A stretch of 17,314 bases of DNA from UKL13-2 sp044346745 (GTDB lineage: Bacteria > Pseudomonadota > Gammaproteobacteria > Burkholderiales > Usitatibacteraceae), in assembly GCA_044346745.1 (NCBI GenBank), contig JBIIYQ010000062.1:1-17314 (forward strand), read 5' to 3'. The notes under the pieces are model-generated. The model saw nothing but the letters and a program-made list of their open reading frames with translations. It had not been told where the DNA came from and did no database searches. Positions 8,853 through 14,697 of this stretch are shown in pieces. A program made the translations under genes and the position numbers. The stretch's first letter is position 1; the number at the start of each line of letters is the position of its first letter.

Positions 8853-9357
8853 TCAAGCAATGTCGCGCTGGTCGTGGTTACGCTGGTTGTGGATCAGTGC
8901 GGTGGTTATCGTCTTTGATCTCTCCAGCAAGTACTACTTCGACAGCACTTTTGCCTATGGTGAGACGCGTTACGTGACGCCGTTCTTCAATTGGGTATTG
9001 GTCTACAACCCTGGTGCGGCGTTTAGTTTTCTCGCTGACGCAGGCGGGTGGCAACGTGAGTTCTTTATCGCGCTCACCGTCGTGATCACAAGCGTGCTGC
9101 TATGGATGCTCAAATCAAATGCACAGAACCGTCTTTTGTCGGTCGCGCTTGTGTTGACCATTGGTGGTGCGCTGGGCAACCTGTTCGACCGCATCGTTCA
9201 CGGCCACGTCATCGACTTTATTCAACTGCACGCCGGTGGCTACTATTGGCCGGCGTTTAATGTCGCGGATTCAGCGATTTGTATAGGCGCTGCATTATTG
9301 GTGTGGGACGCCATTCGGCAGCCCAAGGCAACTGCCGAATCGATGGCAGAGAAGTAG
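8845..9357 (+). CDS. lspA: Lipoprotein signal peptidase (signal peptidase II)
   Basis: LspA is an inner-membrane aspartyl protease that cuts the signal peptide from diacylglyceryl-modified prolipoproteins. The 170-residue protein has four hydrophobic segments and all family motifs: FDLSSKYYF (residues 24-32), NPGAAFSFL (55-63), GNLFDRIVHGHVIDFI (111-126) and FNVADSAI (138-145). The catalytic pair is Asp124 and Asp142, matching the usual spacing. I chose the ATG at 8845, which overlaps the ileS stop by eight bases. A second ATG at 8860 would remove five residues and cannot be excluded; upstream TTG/GTG codons from 8818 are in frame but unlikely. The ileS-lspA pair is one of the most conserved neighbours in proteobacteria. 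Confidence 0.96.
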   Translation: MPDQAMSRWSWLRWLWISAVVIVFDLSSKYYFDSTFAYGETRYVTPFFNWVLVYNPGAAFSFLADAGGWQREFFIALTVVITSVLLWMLKSNAQNRLLSVALVLTIGGALGNLFDRIVHGHVIDFIQLHAGGYYWPAFNVADSAICIGAALLVWDAIRQPKATAESMAEK

Positions 9358-9515
9358 ACTAAGCACAAGTACGTAGGGTTCGGGGTTAGCATAGGCAGGT
9401 GGATTCCCAGTGCTCGTAGAATCTTAGGTTTCGGACATGCCCACCAAAAACAAGACGTGGAGCCAAGTTTCAAAGGAAAATGCCTGAAAATGACTGTCAA
9501 TACTAGAGCTTGAAT
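9358..9515 (+). other. lspA-ispH intergenic region without fkpB
   Basis: These 158 bases hold no convincing gene, terminator or promoter that I can defend. In many relatives an FKBP-type peptidyl-prolyl isomerase gene (fkpB/slpA) sits between lspA and ispH; it is absent here. The only translatable item is a 16-codon ATG-to-TGA frame at 9437-9487, which I do not regard as a gene. Confidence 0.5.
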
Positions 9516-10457
9516 ATGGATGAATCTGAAATTTTGCTCGCCAATCCTCGTGGGTTCTGCGCAGGCGTTGATCGCGCGATTGAAATCGTCGAACAGGCGC
9601 TAAAGCTGCATGGTGCACCGATCTACGTGCGGCACGAAATCGTTCACAATAAATACGTGGTCGACGACCTGCGTGCAAAGGGCGCTGTCTTCATCGAAGA
9701 TTTGGCCGACGTGCCAAAAGATGCCACCTTGGTCTTTAGTGCACACGGGGTGTCACTGGCGGTGCGACGCGAGGCGCAAAAACGCGGCTTCAGAGTATTT
9801 GACGCAACCTGTCCGTTGGTGAAGAAGGTGCATATTGAAGTGCTAAAGCGCCGAAATGAAGGTTACGAAGTTGTCATGATCGGCCATGAAGGTCACCCCG
9901 AGGTCGAGGGAACCCTTGGGCAGTCCGATACCGGCATGTACTTGGTTGAGTCGGTGGAAGACGTCGCCAATCTTGAGATCGCCCACGCGGAAAAACTGAC
10001 ATACGTAAGTCAAACAACCCTGTCAGTCGATGACACGCAAAAAGTGATCGACGCGTTGAAGATGCGATTCCCACATATCGTTGGTCCCAAACAAGACGAC
10101 ATTTGTTATGCGACGCAAAACCGCCAGGACGCGGTGAAGTTCATGGCACCGCAGGTGGAGGTGGTGATCGTGGTAGGCTCGCGGACGAGTTCCAACACCA
10201 ACCGGCTACGTGAGTTAGCCGATTTGCTGGGTTGTGAAACCCACCAAGTTGACGATGCGGAAGAGTTAAGGCCCGAATGGGTAGCCGGCAAGAAGCGCAT
10301 CGGCGTCACCTCTGGTGCCTCGGCGCCTGAAGTGTTAGTCCGAGATGTAATCGCCAAGCTAAAGTCGCAAGGGGTGGCGAGCGTCAGGGAGCTCGATGGC
10401 ATTGTCGAAACCATCACGTTTCCGCTACCTAAAGGGCTCAATCGCCAAGCGGCATAA
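9516..10457 (+). CDS. ispH: 4-hydroxy-3-methylbut-2-enyl diphosphate reductase
   Basis: IspH (LytB) is the last enzyme of the methylerythritol phosphate pathway; it reduces HMBPP to IPP and DMAPP with a [4Fe-4S] cluster. The 313-residue protein has the three cluster cysteines at Cys15 (PRGFCAGVDRA), Cys99 (DATCPLV) and Cys197 (DDICYATQNRQ). Substrate-binding residues are visible too: His44 in RHEIVHN, His127 and Glu129 in GHEGHPEVEGT, the Thr of SQTTLS, the SSNTNRL segment and TSGASAPE. The ATG at 9516 is chosen because it precedes the conserved ILLANPRGFC by a usual distance; the TTG two codons upstream is in frame but unnecessary. It is separated from lspA by 158 bases and may have its own promoter, but I cannot identify one. 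Confidence 0.97.
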   Translation: MDESEILLANPRGFCAGVDRAIEIVEQALKLHGAPIYVRHEIVHNKYVVDDLRAKGAVFIEDLADVPKDATLVFSAHGVSLAVRREAQKRGFRVFDATCPLVKKVHIEVLKRRNEGYEVVMIGHEGHPEVEGTLGQSDTGMYLVESVEDVANLEIAHAEKLTYVSQTTLSVDDTQKVIDALKMRFPHIVGPKQDDICYATQNRQDAVKFMAPQVEVVIVVGSRTSSNTNRLRELADLLGCETHQVDDAEELRPEWVAGKKRIGVTSGASAPEVLVRDVIAKLKSQGVASVRELDGIVETITFPLPKGLNRQAA

Positions 10458-10509
10458 CCCGTCCCTCTGACAGGCGGTAGATTCCAGCGGACCAAGGGAG
10501 CGGGACGAT

Positions 10510-10538
10510 GAACGTGGGACTTAACGCGCTTTTATAAT
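10510..10538 (+). promoter_or_regulatory. Candidate sigma-70 promoter for the DUF3617 gene
   Basis: A perfect TATAAT hexamer lies at 10533-10538, 28 bases before the chosen ATG at 10567, in otherwise GC-rich DNA. The position implies a short leader carrying the GGAGA ribosome site. The matching -35 element is poor: with 17-base spacing it would be GAACGT. The -10 box is what supports the call. Confidence 0.45.
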
Positions 10539-10555
10539 GGGAAGTCTTTTAACTT

Positions 10556-10560
10556 GGAGA
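10556..10560 (+). promoter_or_regulatory. Ribosome binding site deciding the DUF3617 start
   Basis: GGAGA sits six bases before the ATG at 10567. The reading frame extends upstream to 10537, but those extra codons overlap the TATAAT box and lack a ribosome site, so 10567 is preferred. Confidence 0.7.
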
Positions 10561-10566
10561 TCAACC

Positions 10567-11019
10567 ATGCGTGCTACCTGTATCTATACCCTCGTCGCGG
10601 GATTTGTCACAATTGCTACCGCTGCGCCCTCTGGTTTGGCGCAAACACCGTCGGTGCCGATGAAGCCAGGTCTTTGGGAGATCGTGGTGAAGAATGAGAC
10701 TCCCGGTGACGACAAAAAAACAACAAATACGTCAAGAATTTGCTTTAGGGCAGATGCGTTGCGTGCAACCGAACAGATTCTGCCGCAGCAAGGTCAATTC
10801 GGTGCGCGCTGTGCGGTGAAGGAATTCAAATACGCGTCCGCCACGGCCACTTGGATAGCAACCTGCACGAGCAAGACCGGCACGCTGAGCGGTCCTGGTA
10901 CCTTGACTTTCAAGGCGGATGATTACAGTGGCACCGCTCAGCTAACCGGCAAAGAAGGCGCCAAAATCAGCAAGGTTAACCAGACGTTCAATGCCAAGCG
11001 CGTATCCGACTGCCCTTAG
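10567..11019 (+). CDS. Secreted DUF3617 family protein
   Basis: This is a 150-residue exported protein of unknown function. Residues 1-25 form a signal peptide: a basic start, a hydrophobic core and a likely cut after Ala25 (GLA before QTP). The mature part opens with the family hallmark MKPGLWEIVVKNE and carries four cysteines (RICFR, GARCAV, IATCTS, SDCP at the end), which could form two disulfides in the periplasm. The rest alternates polar and hydrophobic residues, as expected for a small beta-rich domain. DUF3617 proteins are common in Betaproteobacteria and no activity is established that I know of. It is monocistronic by layout: its own -10 box upstream and a weak terminator candidate downstream, between ispH and the pilus genes. 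Whether it has any pilus link is unknown. Confidence 0.8.
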   Translation: MRATCIYTLVAGFVTIATAAPSGLAQTPSVPMKPGLWEIVVKNETPGDDKKTTNTSRICFRADALRATEQILPQQGQFGARCAVKEFKYASATATWIATCTSKTGTLSGPGTLTFKADDYSGTAQLTGKEGAKISKVNQTFNAKRVSDCP

Positions 11020-11026
11020 TCGCCTT

Positions 11027-11057
11027 AATCATTGCCCGACGCCCGTCATGATTTTTT
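11027..11057 (+). terminator. Weak intrinsic terminator candidate after the DUF3617 gene
   Basis: AATCAT at 11027-11032 and ATGATT at 11048-11053 are perfect inverted repeats, with a further GAC/GTC pairing inside the loop region, and six T follow at 11052-11057. The stem is AT-rich and interrupted by a five-base bulge, so the hairpin is weak. Confidence 0.3.
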
Positions 11058-11137
11058 CACATACATAGCGCCGAATTTCCCCATTTGCTAGCTCGTTGTC
11101 CGTCGGTGCGTGCTGGCGTACCGCTAGTCGGTTGATG

Positions 11138-11167
11138 TTGTTCGCACTCGTCTCGGTTTCGTATCAT
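11138..11167 (+). promoter_or_regulatory. Candidate sigma-70 promoter of the minor-pilin operon
   Basis: TATCAT at 11162-11167 matches the -10 consensus at five of six positions. TTGTTC at 11138-11143 is a partial -35 (three of six) with an 18-base spacer. Transcription would begin just upstream of the AGGAG at 11181. I looked for a sigma-54 site (GG-N10-GC in a suitable context) in this region and found none. Confidence 0.35.
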
Positions 11168-11180
11168 TTTTCTTGTCAAC

Positions 11181-11185
11181 AGGAG
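11181..11185 (+). promoter_or_regulatory. Ribosome binding site deciding the pilE start
   Basis: AGGAG lies six bases before the ATG at 11192. The frame is open upstream to 11096, but the 32 extra residues would bury the prepilin leader, whereas the ATG at 11192 puts the processing Gly at position 6. Confidence 0.85.
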
Positions 11186-11191
11186 TACGTT

Positions 11192-11620
11192 ATGCGTTCG
11201 CAGCGTGGATTTACGTTAATTGAAGTCATGATTGTTGTTGCCATCATTGGCGTTCTTGCGGCCGTGGCCTTGCCAGCGTACGGGGACTATGTAAAGCGCG
11301 GCAAAATCGTGAACGCGACGTCAGTTCTATCGATGATGCGTGTGCAAATGGAGCAGTATTTTCAGGACAACCGCACCTATGTTGGTGCATGTGTTGCGGG
11401 CACTGTCGCGCCATCACCGGCAACTAACCAAGATTTCTCGTTTGCTTGTTCGAATTTGGGCGCATCAACTTACACCGTGACGGCCACCGGCAGTAGCGGC
11501 GCGATGAACGGTTTTAGCTACACCATCAACGAGAGCAACATTCGCGCGACGACGGGTACGGGGGGCTGGGGCAAAACCAGCACCACTTGTTGGATTCAAA
11601 AAAGCGACGGTAGCTGCTAA
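11192..11620 (+). CDS. pilE: Type IV minor pilin, PilE/ComP family
   Basis: This is a 142-residue prepilin. The leader MRSQRG is cut by PilD-type prepilin peptidase before Phe7, and Glu11 is the conserved Glu+5 used in pilus assembly. The hydrophobic alpha-1 helix follows (FTLIEVMIVVAIIGVLAAVA). The middle has MRVQMEQYFQDNRTYVGAC, and four cysteines follow in the globular part: Cys of VGACV, FACSN, TTCWI and the final GSC. This layout is typical of the PilE/ComP group rather than of the major pilin PilA. ComP members in Neisseria bind DNA for uptake, while Pseudomonas PilE is a tip minor pilin; sequence alone does not separate the two roles here. It heads the pilus gene cluster, with its own strong ribosome site and a promoter candidate, and its stop overlaps fimT by one base (TAATG). 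Confidence 0.88.
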   Translation: MRSQRGFTLIEVMIVVAIIGVLAAVALPAYGDYVKRGKIVNATSVLSMMRVQMEQYFQDNRTYVGACVAGTVAPSPATNQDFSFACSNLGASTYTVTATGSSGAMNGFSYTINESNIRATTGTGGWGKTSTTCWIQKSDGSC

Positions 11621-12297
11621 TGAATGCACGACGCCGAGGTTTCACGATTGTTGAGCTCATGATCGGGCTCGTGATTTTTGGCGTTTTGATTACGCTCGGC
11701 CTTCCAAGCATGAGGGCGTATTCCACCAATTCCAAAATCCTTGCGCTCGCGCAGTCATACCAAGCCTCCGTGCAGCAAGCCCGTGGTCATGCGGTGCTGA
11801 TAAATTCAAACGTTGATATCGTGTTGACGAACGTAGCGGCCTTGCCGACGAATGTCGCAGCGACAGCCAGTGCGACTGGACCAAATTGGATTGTACGAGT
11901 GCAGCCTAATCCCAACGCACCGCCGCCTGTTAGCCCCATCACGGCCAGTAATCCGGCGACGGTTCTCGCAGATGCCTATGTGTTTGTTGAGGGCAGGGGG
12001 GGCTCCGACGACACCAGCGCCGCCAGCGTGGCTGCGGTAGACATCAATAGCAGTGTTGGCACCCTCGGCGGCGTAACTTACGATGATGCAAAGTTGGTAA
12101 CGTTCAGCGGGCTTAGTAATGCATCGTCCCTGTCAAAGTCGGCGGCCGTCAGATTTTCCGCCTCTACGGCGAGCGGCATGGCGTGTGCGCCGACCGGACC
12201 GATCCGTTGTTTGATGGTGGTGATCGCCCCCGGGGGTCAATCCAAGGTGTGCGACCCTGCAGCTACGACGGTGGGGGATACCCGGTCATGTACGTAA
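11620..12297 (+). CDS. fimT: GspH/FimT-family minor pseudopilin
   Basis: This 225-residue prepilin has the leader MNARRRG, a cleavage site before Phe8, Glu12 as Glu+5, and the helix FTIVELMIGLVIFGVLITLG. The segment QASVQQARGHAV after the helix and the late IRCLMVVIAPGGQSKVCDP are typical of FimT/FimU (GspH-like) minor pilins, which prime type IV pilus assembly as part of the tip complex. Legionella FimT binds DNA through a C-terminal GRxR motif; the equivalent stretch here reads GGQSK, so that motif is not intact. A run of seven G occurs at 11996-12002. The start shares one base with the pilE stop, and the end overlaps pilV by ten bases. FimT and FimU cannot be told apart by sequence here, so the symbol is approximate. 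Confidence 0.83.
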   Translation: MNARRRGFTIVELMIGLVIFGVLITLGLPSMRAYSTNSKILALAQSYQASVQQARGHAVLINSNVDIVLTNVAALPTNVAATASATGPNWIVRVQPNPNAPPPVSPITASNPATVLADAYVFVEGRGGSDDTSAASVAAVDINSSVGTLGGVTYDDAKLVTFSGLSNASSLSKSAAVRFSASTASGMACAPTGPIRCLMVVIAPGGQSKVCDPAATTVGDTRSCT

Positions 12298-12842
12298 ACT
12301 TGTTCCAAACCCGAGATGTATCAACCGTCTTGCCGAGTATTGAGCAAGGTTTTTTCTTGCTTGAAGCGCTTATTGCGATTTTGATATTTTCCCTTGGCGT
12401 ACTCGGTATGGTGGCATTGGGTACGGTTGCTATCAGTGCGCAGAACGACGCACAATACCGCACGGAAGCCGCTAATTTTGCCAGTGATATCGCCAGCGAG
12501 ATGCAACTCACCGTTGGGCGGGTCTCCTTCGTGAATGCGAATAACGTCAGCATGAATGTCGTTGACGCCACTGAGTTGGCGTCGTTTGAGCACCTTCCGG
12601 GCGGGCCGACGGATACCCCGTGTGGCTTCAGCGGTAGTGCGTCGACAAATGCAGTTGTTACCGCATGGCTAGATAGGCTCACGGCCGCAAAGACCGGTCT
12701 CCCTGGTACTTCCGCCAGCGCCGTCCAAATACAAATCCGCACCGGGGCAAACGGGTTCAATCAGGCCAATATCACTGTTTGTTGGCAAGCTCCGAGCGAC
12801 AAAGCCCAGCGAAAGCACACGCTTGTTACCTACATCAACTGA
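12288..12842 (+). CDS. pilV: Type IV pilus modification/minor pilin PilV
   Basis: This is a 184-residue minor pilin. The chosen ATG at 12288 gives a 21-residue leader ending SIEQG, with cleavage before Phe22, and Glu26 as Glu+5, followed by LLEALIAILIFSLGVLGMVA. That hydrophobic helix and the closing CWQAP...H...YIN pattern are characteristic of PilV. A G-rich ribosome site (GGGGGA at 12273-12278) lies nine bases before the ATG. The frame continues upstream to 12183, but the extra residues lie inside fimT and would make an unusually long leader. In known systems PilV joins PilW, PilX, FimU and PilY1 in the pilus tip. It overlaps fimT by ten bases, and pilW begins seven bases after its stop. 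Confidence 0.85.
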   Translation: MYVNLFQTRDVSTVLPSIEQGFFLLEALIAILIFSLGVLGMVALGTVAISAQNDAQYRTEAANFASDIASEMQLTVGRVSFVNANNVSMNVVDATELASFEHLPGGPTDTPCGFSGSASTNAVVTAWLDRLTAAKTGLPGTSASAVQIQIRTGANGFNQANITVCWQAPSDKAQRKHTLVTYIN

Positions 12843-12849
12843 GACTGGC

Positions 12850-14019
12850 ATGCGCCCGGCGTCCTCTTACGTAACGTCCTCGAAGAAGCTGCGATCAAGC
12901 GGCTTTTCGTTGCTTGAGCTACTAGTCGGCGTCGCCATTGGCTTGATAGGCATCGTTGCGATTTTTCAAGTCCTGACGACTTGGGATAGCCGACGGCGCA
13001 GCACCACTGCCGGTAGCGATGCGCAAGTATCAGGTGTGATTGGGCTATTCCAGATGGAGAAGAGTTTGAAGCTCGCAGGGCTGGGGTTCGCAACCCTACC
13101 GCCGGCAATTTTTGGTTGCCCGGTCTCCGCTTATAACGCAGGTTTTTCCACGACCAACTTTACGTTTCCCCTAGTGCCGCTCTCGATTACGCAGGGGACC
13201 GGCGGGCAACCAGCGAGTATCACCGTGCTGGCTGGTAACTCAAGTTTTGCCGCCGATGGGACGTTATTCAAATCCTCAACGTCTACGTCAAAAGCCACCT
13301 CAGGCAACGGAGGCTTTAGGTTGGGTGATCTGGCAATCGTCGCACCGCAATCTGTTGTTGGCACGTTGAAGTGTTGGCTGGTCGAAATCACCGACCGGTC
13401 TGACCCTACCTTTGTCAATTTGGGACACTCTTCTGGTACCGGAGGCCAGTACGTGTCCGATTACACTGCAGCCACGACATTGCCAAAATACAATGACCCT
13501 GTAAATGATAGCAATACGCTCGGCGTCGGAAATCTATACAACCTCGGTCCAGCGCCTGCGCTCGAGAGATGGACCATTCAGCAGCCTACGGCGGGCTCGA
13601 TGTCGAATGCTCGGAAGTTGATCAAGACCAACCTGCTCACCAACGTCACGACCGAGGTGATGGATGGTGTGGTTAATTTGCAGGCCAGATATGGCACCGA
13701 CGGTTCGGACGGGACGCCCGCGGATGGCCTTATTGCGGATACCGAATGGCAGACCGCCGCCCCGACCGATTGGTCGAAGCTGCTAGCCGTGAGAGTGGCC
13801 CTGCTCACGCGCAGCCAGCAATTTGAAAAAGACTACGTTGCCAGCGCCGTGCCTTCGTGGTGGGCGGGTGATTTCACCATGTTCAATATTGATGGGACCA
13901 CAGGTGCTGCCCCAACAGCCGCCTTGACAAACAGTCCTAACGACTGGCGCGGTTACCGTTACCGTGTCTACGAAAAAATCATCCCACTTCGAAACATCAT
14001 TTGGCCGACTCTGCAATGA
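12850..14019 (+). CDS. pilW: Type IV pilus minor pilin PilW
   Basis: This 389-residue prepilin is large for a minor pilin but normal for PilW. The leader is 18 residues ending LRSSG, with cleavage before Phe19 and Glu23 as Glu+5, followed by FSLLELLVGVAIGLIGIVAI. After the helix, SDAQVSGVIGLFQMEKSLKLAGLGF is the usual PilW continuation. The C-terminal third has VMDGVVNLQARYGTDGS and the late YRVYEKIIPLRNIIW, both recurrent in PilW proteins. I chose the ATG at 12850; a TTG at 12823 is in frame but overlaps pilV and only lengthens the leader. The stop overlaps pilX by four bases (ATGA). PilW is thought to sit in the tip complex next to PilX and to help recruit PilY1. Confidence 0.87.
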   Translation: MRPASSYVTSSKKLRSSGFSLLELLVGVAIGLIGIVAIFQVLTTWDSRRRSTTAGSDAQVSGVIGLFQMEKSLKLAGLGFATLPPAIFGCPVSAYNAGFSTTNFTFPLVPLSITQGTGGQPASITVLAGNSSFAADGTLFKSSTSTSKATSGNGGFRLGDLAIVAPQSVVGTLKCWLVEITDRSDPTFVNLGHSSGTGGQYVSDYTAATTLPKYNDPVNDSNTLGVGNLYNLGPAPALERWTIQQPTAGSMSNARKLIKTNLLTNVTTEVMDGVVNLQARYGTDGSDGTPADGLIADTEWQTAAPTDWSKLLAVRVALLTRSQQFEKDYVASAVPSWWAGDFTMFNIDGTTGAAPTAALTNSPNDWRGYRYRVYEKIIPLRNIIWPTLQ

Positions 14020-14648
14020 AAAACACTCATTTCCATTCTCGTCCCACACAAAACAATCGCACGACGCAGCGTGGGCTCTCGGTACCAGCGAAGGGCTATC
14101 AGGGCGGAATTGTGCTTGTTGTTGCGCTGATTGTACTGGTCGCCATGGCGCTAGCCGGAATCGCGATGGTCCGACAAATTTCATCGGGTGTCGGTATCGC
14201 GGGCAACATCGGTTTTCGGCAAAACGCGGTTTTAGCCGCAGACTATGGTGCTGAGGTTGCTCGCGTTTATTTCACGAGCAAAACAGCCTCAGAAGATGGC
14301 CTTATCAAGGATAGTCTGAGTGATGGTTACTTTTCCAGTGTGACTGCCGCAAACGTTGACTTTACGAAATCGTCGGCGTGGACAACTGGCACGAAGAAGG
14401 TCAGCAATACATCGGACAGTACCGGCAATACGATCACGTATCAAATCCACCGAATGTGCAGTGTCCCAAACATCAGTGCCTATGACCCTTCCAATAACTG
14501 TGTGATGGCGAACACCAACGTAGGCTTGACTGGAAAAGAATTGGGCAGTCCACCGCTGGTGACGAAAGGACAGCCCTATTTTCGAACCACGATTCGGGTT
14601 CAAGGCACACGAGGGACGACCAGTTTTGTTCAGGTCATGTCGTATTGA
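14016..14648 (+). CDS. pilX: Type IV pilus assembly protein PilX
   Basis: This 210-residue protein has the PilX-type N-terminus: about 30 polar residues, then GYQGG followed by the hydrophobic segment IVLVVALIVLVAMALAGIAM at residues 32-51. As usual for PilX, there is no Glu at +5, so it differs from the other prepilins of the operon. The following GVGIAGNIGFRQNAVLAADYGAE is also the normal family pattern. The C-terminal half has two cysteines (RMCSV and NNCVM) and ends in TSFVQVMSY. The ATG at 14016 overlaps the pilW stop by four bases; a TTG at 14001 is in frame but unneeded. pilY1 follows after 49 bases. PilX is a minor pilin that in Pseudomonas is needed with PilY1 for surface piliation. 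Confidence 0.86.
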   Translation: MKNTHFHSRPTQNNRTTQRGLSVPAKGYQGGIVLVVALIVLVAMALAGIAMVRQISSGVGIAGNIGFRQNAVLAADYGAEVARVYFTSKTASEDGLIKDSLSDGYFSSVTAANVDFTKSSAWTTGTKKVSNTSDSTGNTITYQIHRMCSVPNISAYDPSNNCVMANTNVGLTGKELGSPPLVTKGQPYFRTTIRVQGTRGTTSFVQVMSY

Positions 14649-14686
14649 AGATCATTTTGGCAGGCATTGACGTCTTGATTGGCGTC

Positions 14687-14695
14687 GGGAGAAGG
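14687..14695 (+). promoter_or_regulatory. Ribosome binding site fixing the pilY1 start
   Basis: GGGAGAAGG directly precedes the ATG at 14698; the GGGAG part is six bases away. Together with the signal peptide that begins at this ATG it fixes the start of the last gene. Confidence 0.75.
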
Positions 14696-14697
14696 TA

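Noticed and set aside
9437..9487. A 16-codon frame upstream of ispH that might be a leader peptide
   Set aside because: Ribosome site is poor, there is no attenuator-like hairpin after it, and so short a frame is expected by chance.
10458..10505. Imperfect inverted repeat after ispH as a terminator
   Set aside because: The arms pair only partly and no T run follows.
11096..11191. Upstream extension of the pilE frame by 32 residues
   Set aside because: AGGAG and the short prepilin leader place the start at 11192; the extension would move the processing site far inside the protein.
12227..12236. Ten-base palindrome CCCCCGGGGG in fimT
   Set aside because: It lies in conserved coding sequence of FimT (IAPGGQ) and has no flanking elements; chance in GC-rich DNA is sufficient.
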